DNA from: Tubulanus polymorphus
Lineage: Eukaryota; Nemertea; Palaeonemertea; Tubulaniformes; Tubulanidae
Assembly: GCF_964204645.1 (NCBI RefSeq)
Contig: NC_134027.1
Location: 479,501 to 543,500 of the forward strand
DNA length: 64,000 nucleotides
Reading direction: 5' to 3'
A program made the position numbers and the translations under genes. The notes beneath the pieces were generated by a model. It ran no database searches and was not told where the DNA came from. It saw only the letters and a program-made list of their open reading frames with translations. Below are positions 56,094-64,000 of this stretch, in pieces (within the stretch, counting starts at the first letter, position 1; each line of letters begins with the position of its first letter).

Positions 56094-58736
56094 CTATCTG
56101 ATAGGCCGCTGCTGAGGCGTATTAATCCGATTTTTGGGAGGGGCAGCAGCGGGCGACAAAGGATTAACCGGTGGTGGTATCCTGTCAGGAACCAAGTTTC
56201 TTTTAAATTCCTCCACCAATTCCCCGAACAGACATTCGTCTAAAATGTTGATGACTGTAAAATAAAAATAAGGAGAAATATATTAAACAACAAGTCGAAT
56301 GGTTTTGATGCTACGGTTAAGAATTCTGGTACTCGGCGAGGTTAAACATTCATTTCTTAAACTTTACAATCGATTGTCACATTGATGGCGCCATCTATAA
56401 ACCTTTCTAAAAACAACTATAGGATTTCAATTGCACAATGTTAATACTACGGATCAACAGTTATTATTAGATTTTGATTATCAGTGACATACGTCACACT
56501 AAATGATATTGTATGAAAATAGTTAAACTACTTACACTCGGTAGAAATAAGCGTACGAACTCCTTCCGTCGGAACGCACGACTTAACCGAAATATCAGTG
56601 CTGTAAAACAAAAAATACAATTCATTATAATCACATACATTAATTACAAACTCAAATTCAAGAGCAGTTTGAACTGTGTCTCATGAAACTGAACCCAGAT
56701 GAATCCAGTTCATTCAGGAATGAGAATTTGTAGTTTTTTCTAAATCTTTTTAAGCTTGCCGACAAGACGAGCGAACACCGGCATAAATATCGAACATGTT
56801 TAATGTCGGCGGGCGACGAAATCACCGTGACGGCCGATTTATAGATAGATCGGTACCCGCTCGTATCGGGCGTATAAATTCACCGGCGAATTTAATCGTC
56901 GCGATCGGGCAAAAAAATGGATACGCTCGTGTCCTTCTAGCTTTATATCATATTACTATTTAATAACGTTAACTCCTCCCGCCAGAACGCACAACTTAAT
57001 CTAAATATTAGTGCTCGTAAAACAAAAAATACAATTAATAATATCCTATCGGGAACCAAGTTTCTTTTAAATTCCCCCACCAAATCCTCAAACGGGCATT
57101 CTTCTAAAATTTGCAGAACTGTAAAATAAAAATAGAGAGAAATACATTAAACAACAAGTCGAATGGTTTCGATGCTACGGCTATGAATATCATTCCAACA
57201 GGGGGCGCCTGATGTTACTTAAGTTTGATTTCAATGTAATCGTGTTGGTCTGGCAGCGATCGCTGATTGGACCGTATAGGCCCCGGCTATCATTAGAGAT
57301 TTTAGTCAGGATTTTTATGAACCCACTCTTGGAAAAATTCCTGGATCAGTAACAAACGTCACACTAAAGGATATTGTATGAAAATAGTTAAACTACTTAC
57401 ACTCCGGTAGAAATAAACGTACGAACTCCTTCCGCCGGAACGCTCGACTTAATCTAAATATCAGTGCTGTAAAACAAAAAATACAATTAATAATATCCTA
57501 TCGGGAACCAAGTTTCTTTTAAATTCCCCCACCAAATCCTCGAACGGGCATTCTTCTAAAATTTGCAGAACTGTAAAATAAAAATAGAGAGAAATACATT
57601 AAACAACAAGTCAAATGGTTTTGATGCTATGAATGCTTTTACAAAAGGGGGCGCCTGATGTTATTTATTTCAATGTAATCGTGTTGGGCTGGCAGTGATC
57701 ATTGATTGGACTGTTTTAGTGTTTTTGGAATTGCCAGGAAAAGAATACTAGAGGACCAAAGGTCCTGTGGTCTCCTGTTTTGATAAACACAGTACAATTG
57801 TGATTTTTTTAAGTAACACAATTAATTATTTTTTCCTCTCAATGATTTGCAACTTATTCATACTGAACAAAATTTTAATTAGATTTGAAGTTTGCGCTGA
57901 ATGAAATGAAATTCGATTTGTTTGTTTAAATCTGAATGAAATTGAATCAAATTTTTATGCTTCTTCGGCAACTACTCGAGAAAAAACACTATTTTACTAA
58001 AACCTTACGCAATTGTCATAAATACATTTTCTGTAAAATAGTGTATTCTGATTGGTTCTATTCTGATTGGTTCTAATCTAGGGTGGATACAAGCTTCCAC
58101 TGTTTTCCAGAATATAGTCAGAAAATGTGACTAACATAACTTCTAGAAGTAACTAATCTGACAGGTCCGTACAGCTAACTCAGTCAGGTTGTGAGCCATA
58201 ACAACCTATAAAAAGGCTCTGGCCGTCTCTTAAGACCCACTAGGGTTACACTGTTACTTGCAGTTGATAATTCCGCAACTATTTCTTTATGCAAATGCAT
58301 TCAAATAGACAGATATAACAGGCTACATATCGTCATTATAGGATTAATTTGTTGAATGTTTTTATTAGATTTTGAGGAGATATCACAGGCCCGGATCCAG
58401 GGAGGGTTTCAGGGGTCGTGACTCCGCTGATCAGCTACCAAAAATTTTAAAAATTCGTTTTCTTGAAGGAATGTAAATGCTTACTCGAGACAAGCCAAAA
58501 AACCGGTACCATATGATCTTATGTTTGGCCAAACAATATGCCGTATAGGCCCCGGCTATCATTAGAGATTTTAGTCAGGATTTTTATGAACCCACTCTTG
58601 GAAAAATTCCTGGATCAGTTACACACGTCACACTAAATGATATTGTATGAAAATAGTTAAACTACTTACACTCTGGTAGAAATAAACGTACGAACTCCTT
58701 CCGCCGGAACGCTCGACTTAACCTAAATATTAGTGT
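56094..58736 (-). pseudogene. Scrambled copies of exons 7 and 8
   Basis: In minus-strand order: exon 7 copy 58736-58670; exon 8 start 57570-57491 running directly into intron-6-type sequence and exon 7 (57466-57401); exon 8 start 57118-57040 running into a partial exon 7 (about 57018-56975); exon 7 at 56600-56536 (one base short, frameshifting); exon 8 from 56254. The last encodes L-V-E-E-F-K-R-N-L-V-P-D-R and the P-P-P-V-N-P linker, but ends at a TAG (56096-56094). The two truncated exon 8 pieces break at the same base after ggaaccaagtttc...ccgataggata. Intron 7 and the 24.96-25.25 kb block are also present in reverse. At least one intact protein from this stretch is unlikely. Confidence 0.8.
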
Positions 58737-59036
58737 TCGTGCTTGACAAAACTAGTTTGAATAAGAGCTGTTTGTTTTAATGAGATGAACTGAATCAACA
58801 GAATTATGTAACTGAACCTAAGTGTGTCCAGTTCCCAAATAAGGATTTGTGTTTTTCTAACCCATTTACGTAAGATATCAACAGACAGGGTTCATTCAGA
58901 GGTCAATCCTAGATGTCCCTCCCTTGAGAAGAATGACATTTCAGGTCATCAACAGATTAAAATTCATTTAAAATCTGAATCTTTGGCTTTTCTATAAACA
59001 GATTGCAGATTGCATTGGCTTGAAACCTGCTTTTGG

Positions 59037-59646
59037 CATCTAGAAAAATAAGTAAAAATCATTTGAAAATACATTTTATAATGAGTCCGTCAAACAGTTC
59101 AATACTTTCTTTCACTTATTCTTAACAAAGTATGAATAAATTAGCATGAAAACAGTAAATTTGTAATTGCAGCAGCTTAGCGGCTTGAAGTCGAAGGGTC
59201 TGCCCCCCCCGGGTTTTTCTCTGAGCTTTCGGCATCTAGTAAGATAACTATGATATAATGATATTAATAGAAAAATTTAAAGTAAAAGTATTAAATAAAT
59301 TGAAGATACATCATATAATCGAGGCAGTCAAACAGTTCAGTACTTTCTTACAACTATTCTTAAGCATGGTATGAATGAATAAGCATGGAAGCAGTAAATT
59401 TGTACTTACTTTATTATAGGGGCTCGATGTTGAGGGCCCCGCGCCCCGCGTTTTCTTTATCGCTTTTGGCATTTTCTAGAAAAACAAGTAAAAATATTAA
59501 ATCATTTGAAACTGGACCCAGGGGTACAAAATACTAAGTATTGGATGAATAAATAAGCATGGAAGCAGTAAATTTGTACTTTCTATTTCGTATGGGCTCG
59601 AAGTTGAGGGGCCCGCGCCCCGGGTCTTTCTTTGTGCTTTTGGCAT
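59037..59646 (-). pseudogene. Four exon 1 copies in tandem
   Basis: ATGs at 59646, 59472, 59235 and 59039 (minus), each just after a ctag acceptor and reading M-P-K-A. The copy 59472-59410 is intact (21 codons; ends S-S-P-Y-N-K; GTAAGT donor). The copy at 59646 has lost GTAAG and would change phase. The copy at 59235 is frameshifted by a C/G run, and that at 59039 is truncated after about 9 codons. Exons 2-6 were not found between these and the exon 7 copies. Confidence 0.8.
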
Positions 59647-59721
59647 AATCTAGAAAAACAAGTAAAAATATTAAATCATTTGAAAAATATATCAGTCAGT
59701 CTTATTCTGGTTCAGTGAAGT

Positions 59722-61255
59722 AATTCTCTATATGGTGCATGTAGGGGTCCAGGGACACCACATCCACTAATTCTTTATATGGTGCATGTAGGGGTCCAGG
59801 GACACCACATCCACTAATTCTCTATATGGTGCATGTAGGGGTCCAGGGACACCACATCCACTAATTCTCTATATGGTGCATGTAGGGGTCCAGGGACACC
59901 ACATCCACTAATTCTCTATATGGTGCATGTAGGGGTCCAGGGACACCACATCCACTAATTCTTTATATGGTGCATGTAGGGGTCCAGGGACACCACATCC
60001 ACTAATTCTTTATATGGTGCATGTAGGGGTCCAGGGACACCACATCCACTAATTCTTTATATGGTGCATGTAGGGGTCCAGGGACACCACATCCACTAAT
60101 TCTCTATATGGTGCATGTAGGGGTGCAGGGACACCACATCCACTAATTCTCTATATGATGCATGTAGGGGTCCAGGGACACCACATCCACTAATTCTCTA
60201 TATGATGCATGTAGGGGTCCAGGGACACCACATCCACTAATTCTCTATATGGTGCATGTAGGGGTGCAGGGACACCACATCCACTAATTCTCTATATGAT
60301 GCATGTAGGGGTCCAGGGACACCACATCCACTAATTCTCTATATGGTGCATGTAGGGGTCCAGGGACACCACATCCATTAATTCTCTATATGGTGCATGT
60401 AGGGGTCCAGGGACACCACATCCACTAATTCTCTATATGATGCATGTAGGGGTCCAGGGACACCACATCCACTAATTCTCTATATGGTGCATGTAGGGGT
60501 GCAGGGACACCACATCCACTAATTCTCTATATGATGCATGTAGGGGTCCAGGGACACCACATCCACTAATTCTCTATATGGTGCATGTAGGGGTCCAGGG
60601 ACACCACATCCATTAATTCTCTATATGATGCATGTAGGGGTCCAGGGACACCACATCCACTAATTCTCTATATGGTGCATGTAGGGGACCAGGAACACCA
60701 CATCCACTAATTCTCTATATGATGCATGTAGGGGTCCAGGGACACCACATCCACTAATTCTCTATATGGTGCATGTAGGGGTCCAGGGACACCACATCCA
60801 CTAATTCTCTATATGGTGCATGTAGGGGTCCAGGGACACCACATCCACTAATTCTCTATATGGTCAGGAACACCACATCCACTAATTCTCTATATGATGC
60901 ATGTAGGGGTCCAGGGACACCACATCCACTAATTCTCTATATGGTGCATGTAGGGGTCCAGGGACACCACATCCACTAATTCTCTATATGGTGCATGTAG
61001 GGGTCCAGGGACACCACATCCACTAATTCTCTATATGGTGCATGTAGGGGTCCATGGACACCACATCCACTAATTCTCTATATGGTGCATGTAGGGGTCC
61101 AGGGACACCACATCCACTAATTCTCTATATGGTGCATGTAGGGGTCCAGGGACACCACATCCACTAATTCTCTATATGGTGCATGTAGGGGTCCATGGAC
61201 ACCACATCCACTAATTCTCTATATGGTGCATGTAGGGGTCCAGGGACACCACATC
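59722..61255. repeat. 47-bp minisatellite, inverted long array
   Basis: About 33 copies of the reverse complement of the unit at 13578-14265 (agggacaccacatccactaa). It has recurring c/g and t/c variants and one unit with an internal deletion (60858-60880). It sits 5' of the minus-strand exon 1 copies, as in the plus locus. Confidence 0.97.
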
Positions 61256-62060
61256 CTCTATTCTGTTTGGGGCATGGAGATTGCCCAGATTGCCTCTGCT
61301 AACAACAGACACCCATTCAACATTTCTCTTTATGGTACTTTCTTCTTCCTCTTTTCTATCATTTTACAAATTGATTTTCAACTATGACCTGTTTTATTTT
61401 GATATGATGTTTATCTTTACATCATGGTCGCTGGAGATTGTACAAGGAATGATACAAGAAATAATATCCTTAGTTTTAAACTCACAGCTGTTTGCAATTC
61501 TTTCATTTAATCACAGGTTCAATTGAAACGATGCATTCCTATACATATACGCAATCATATCTTTTTTCGAGTCATCATTCTCAGGGAAATTTGATCTCCA
61601 CTCAGGTACAGTCAACCCCTGGCTTGCCAGTTATCCTTTAACTTTTTTACAAAATTATCTTTTCAAAATGAATTACCATGAAAGCAGTAAATTTGAACTT
61701 GCCTTATCATAAGGGGTTTTTCTTTTACTCTTTGTTTTAGCTTTATGTATCTTTGATTTGCTGGTGGTTTTAACATGCATGTCGAGGGAGCTCTCAATCC
61801 AGGAACAGTCAGCTCACAAGCAGCCCCTGCCCCAAAAGGTTTTGACATATTTTCAAAAGCTCTAGTTGTTCCGTAGAACCGAGAGCGGAGCTCTGACTTG
61901 TTCCCCTCACTGTTGAGGTCTACTTTCTCTGATTCGCTGATTGGCTTCTCTTTGGTATATTGGATGATCAAAAACTAGAATCTGTCATGCGTTTATTCAT
62001 TTTGGTATATGTTAAAATTATTTTTCCAGTAAAGGCATATTAAGCACATCAAAACAAATC
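61256..62060 (-). other. Gap with possible exon 1-derived segment
   Basis: The minus frame 61971-61663 (102 codons) ends in the words ccttatgataaggcaagttcaaatttactgc, an altered version of the exon 1 donor region (ataataaagtaagtacaaatttactgc). It may be an exon with a GC donor or a relic. The rest is AT-rich. Confidence 0.35.
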
Positions 62061-62061
62061 C

Positions 62062-62330
62062 GGAATTGTCCCCGAACGAAGTGGCTCCCTCCACTCTCCA
62101 TCAGTATGCCGGGCCACCACCTCTACCTCTCGGGCCACTCGATCGTTTGGTGAGTGAACGAGTGACCGCCCGAAATACCGATGGAGAAGCAGGACCCTCC
62201 CCAGCCCCACCACAATCCCTCCTCGGCCTCTTCCCCCTATCTAACCCTGCCCCGTCGTCCTGATTACCTTGATTAGCTGCACCATCCGCAGGGGCAACTC
62301 TTGCCTCCCCTCCCTGAGGAACCTTGATCT
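62062..62330 (-). pseudogene. Exon 9 fragment (middle and C-terminal part)
   Basis: In reverse complement it follows exon 9: the Gly/Ala/Pro part, V-T-R-S-L-like, and the cggggacaattccggatttg end. It is interrupted by frame changes. Past it, ttaatatgcctttactgg matches only the right arm of the stop-codon hairpin of 28427-28508. Confidence 0.65.
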
Positions 62331-62897
62331 TTCGTATATATTTGAATTCCCCAAGGGCCCATCAGCATAAGAAAAATTGAATGCGGAATAGAATTGATTT
62401 TTTTACGCAATAGCCCGCAGCTACTAAAAGTCCCAAATGGGCTAAAAACTCTAAATTCTTCATACAATGACTAGGCAAACTGGACCGAGGGCAAACTTAT
62501 TAAAATGCTTGCTTTATAACAAATTTGGCCTTTAAAATTCGACCATATATGAATAGATAAAATCACTGTTCATACTTCTATCAATAACATTTTTAGTACT
62601 TTCTAAAGTTGACGACTTTGCTGTTGTTCATTCTTCCTCTGCATTTTTACTTTCTAAAGTTGATTCATTAATATACCGAATTTTTATACAATCTTCGCCG
62701 GCTCATCGGCTGACGACTTTGCTGTGTGATAAAATCACTGTTCATATTTATTTCTATGAATAACAGTGTCCGCCGGGGGGGGGGGGGGGGGGGGCGTCCA
62801 CTTTCACTCGCATCAACGTTTGTTCTATTTGTCGATATCGATGAATCATCTGATTCTTCTTCGGTGGTTTTAATACTTTAATTTATTATGTCTATAC
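62331..62897. other. Non-coding, contains a G run
   Basis: A diverged duplicate of gataaaatcactgttcata words (62558, 62727) flanks a run of about 20 G at 62775-62794. No coding signal. Confidence 0.6.
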
Positions 62898-62963
62898 AAT
62901 GTGGTATAATTAATTTTAATGCAGCCCGATGATCGAATGCGTCTATTAGTTTAAAACAGACAT
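62898..62963 (-). CDS. Diverged exon 7 homologue (partial gene)
   Basis: Acceptor gtttaacag, then 66 bases, then a gtatag donor. In phase 1 it reads F-K-L-I-D-A-F-D-H-R-A-A-L-K-L-I-I-P-H, matching the length, phase and hydrophobic pattern of exon 7 (F-R-L-S-R-A-F-R-R-E-E-F-V-R-L-F-L-P-E). Confidence 0.5.
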
Positions 62964-63031
62964 CTGTTAAACAAAATACAATTCATTATCAGTTAAAAGG
63001 ATATTTTATGGAAATAGTTACTACTACTTAC

Positions 63032-63097
63032 AATGGGGAATTATTAATTTCAGCACCGCTCGGCAGTTGACGGCGTCTATTAGTTTATACAACACGT
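63032..63097 (-). CDS. Diverged exon 7 homologue with good splice sites
   Basis: Acceptor gttttacag, 66 bases, gtaagtag donor. It reads V-L-Y-K-L-I-D-A-V-N-C-R-A-V-L-K-L-I-I-P. It is next to an exon 9 fragment fused to intron-6-like sequence, so it belongs to another scrambled member of the family. Confidence 0.5.
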
Positions 63098-63132
63098 CTG
63101 TAAAACAAAATACAATTCATTATAATCACGCG

Positions 63133-63262
63133 TTAATTACAGAACTAGTTTGAATTCTAAAGCAGTTTGTCTGAGGTGAACTCTTGCCTCCCTTCCCTGC
63201 GGAGCCACGACCACCGGAACTTTTCTTTTCCTTTTGTTTTTCTTTTTAGGCGGTGGCCGTGT
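63133..63262 (-). pseudogene. Exon 9 start fused to intron 6-like sequence
   Basis: After an acceptor (tttacag) it encodes T-R-P-P-P-K-K-K-N-K-R-K-R-K like exon 9. It then leaves homology after about 30 codons and enters the tail of an intron 6 copy (aaactgctttagaattcaaa), reaching a stop. Confidence 0.65.
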
Positions 63263-63457
63263 CTGTAAAGAGAAAAAATTAAAAAATTTGTTGAGTATAA
63301 AATTAAACACGAGTATAAAAATTCAGAATGAGAAAACCAGCGATTCAGCAAATAAAACACCTATACGTAGTTAGGATATCGTGTCACAAGGTGGCGTTTA
63401 GGTATAGCTATGAGCAATCACCTTGACTTGGCCAGCTGTGCGTCCTTCGCTAGTTGC

Positions 63458-63685
63458 CTAGTGAGGGAATGATTGACTGCCCACAATAGCAGGACCCGCA
63501 CCATCCCCAGCCCCACCACCATCCCTCCTCGGCCGCTTCCTATTTATCCCCTCCCCTTCCTCCCGATTACCTTCGTCAGCCGCACCATCCGCCGGGACCA
63601 CTCTTGCTCCTCCTCCCTGCGGAGCCACGACGACCGCAACTTTTCTTTTCCTTTTTGTTCGAGTTTTTTTTGGCGGTGGTCGTGT
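63458..63685 (-). CDS. Exon 9 copy, shortened C-terminus
   Basis: From the acceptor at 63686 the frame matches exon 9 closely for about 66 codons (T-R-P-P-P-K-K-T-R-T-K-R-K, Gly/Ala part, N-R-K-R-P-R-R-D-G-G). It then diverges into I-V-G-S-Q-S-F-P-H and a TAG at 63460-63458. It could be the last exon of a minus-strand member whose 5' part lies beyond the window, lacking the C-terminal helix. Confidence 0.6.
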   Translation of the reverse strand, partial: TRPPPKKTRTKRKRKVAVVVAPQGGGARVVPADGAADEGNREEGEGINRKRPRRDGGGAGDGAGPAIVGSQSFPH

Positions 63686-64000
63686 CTGTAAAGAAAGAAA
63701 AAGTGAAAAATTTGTTTAGTATAAAATTAAACACTACATAAAAAATCAGAATGAGAAACCAGCGAATCTATTATCAGTTAGATAATTCACTAAAACTGAC
63801 TCATTGTACTTAAAAACATCAAACTAGAATTATTATAACTTACTGGTAAAACCCGCCTTTCAAATGGCGTTGGCGCTCGAGTCGGGGCAGGAGCATTGGT
63901 ATTCTAGAAAAAATGAAATTATTTCATATAAATGAAAAATATACAAATTCACAGAACACAATTTCATGCTACAGTCAGGCCGTAGAGTGAGATATATTGA
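63686..64000 (-). other. Intron 8-like sequence of the next family member
   Basis: 63686-63770 mirrors the intron just upstream of exon 9 at 28059. No further exon is seen before the window end. Confidence 0.5.

Noticed and set aside
1-64000. tRNA or rRNA genes
   Set aside because: No A-box/B-box pair with a cloverleaf and no rRNA blocks were seen; isolated gttcgaat words lack the rest.

Overview
This is non-coding-rich animal nuclear DNA. It is AT-rich, with GT...AG introns, very short exons, MITE-like hairpins, a degenerate DIRS-type retrotransposon and at least 15 different minisatellites, and there are no bacterial-style operons. The style suggests an invertebrate, perhaps a marine lophotrochozoan, but nothing here fixes the species. 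No tRNA, rRNA or CRISPR array was seen.

Layout. 1-5.1 kb and 44.74-49.87 kb are a nearly identical direct duplication about 44.75 kb apart. It carries an array of short non-coding exons, a TATA-box promoter candidate, several fold-back elements and a small first-exon-like ORF. A third, diverged copy of its last third lies at 8.0-9.1 kb. The second copy also shows what precedes the array: exons built from a 52-bp minisatellite (42.0-44.0 kb).

10.5-28.45 kb holds the best protein gene: nine exons on + (14329-28452), phase-consistent throughout and predicted to give 337 aa. The protein is unrecognised, with poly-Q, Pro/Ser-rich parts, a short helical core and a Lys/Arg/Gly-rich tail. Its 6.5-kb sixth intron holds a DIRS-like gag/RT relic and several minisatellites. 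At 54.96-63.7 kb the minus strand carries scrambled, mostly broken partial copies of the same gene (exons 1, 7, 8 and 9), together with the same 47-bp minisatellite upstream of exon 1. The window therefore samples a lineage-specific gene family expanding by tandem and inverted duplication.

Between these, 28.5-42 kb contains hairpin-bearing tandem repeats, in-frame codon-like repeats (30.0-30.6 kb), and a tandemly duplicated exon-intron array (32.5-34.6 kb). Spliced neighbours of that array make overlapping small ORFs of 53 aa. It is followed by a 46-bp minisatellite, then a 255-bp repeat with a covarying hairpin and a 3-kb inverted repeat (38.8-41.9 kb).

The strongest candidates for something undescribed are the 337-aa gene family with its scrambled inverted copies and conserved 66-nt exon, and the small-ORF exon array with ATGA stop/start overlaps. 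All splice sites are read by eye; no transcript or database evidence was available.
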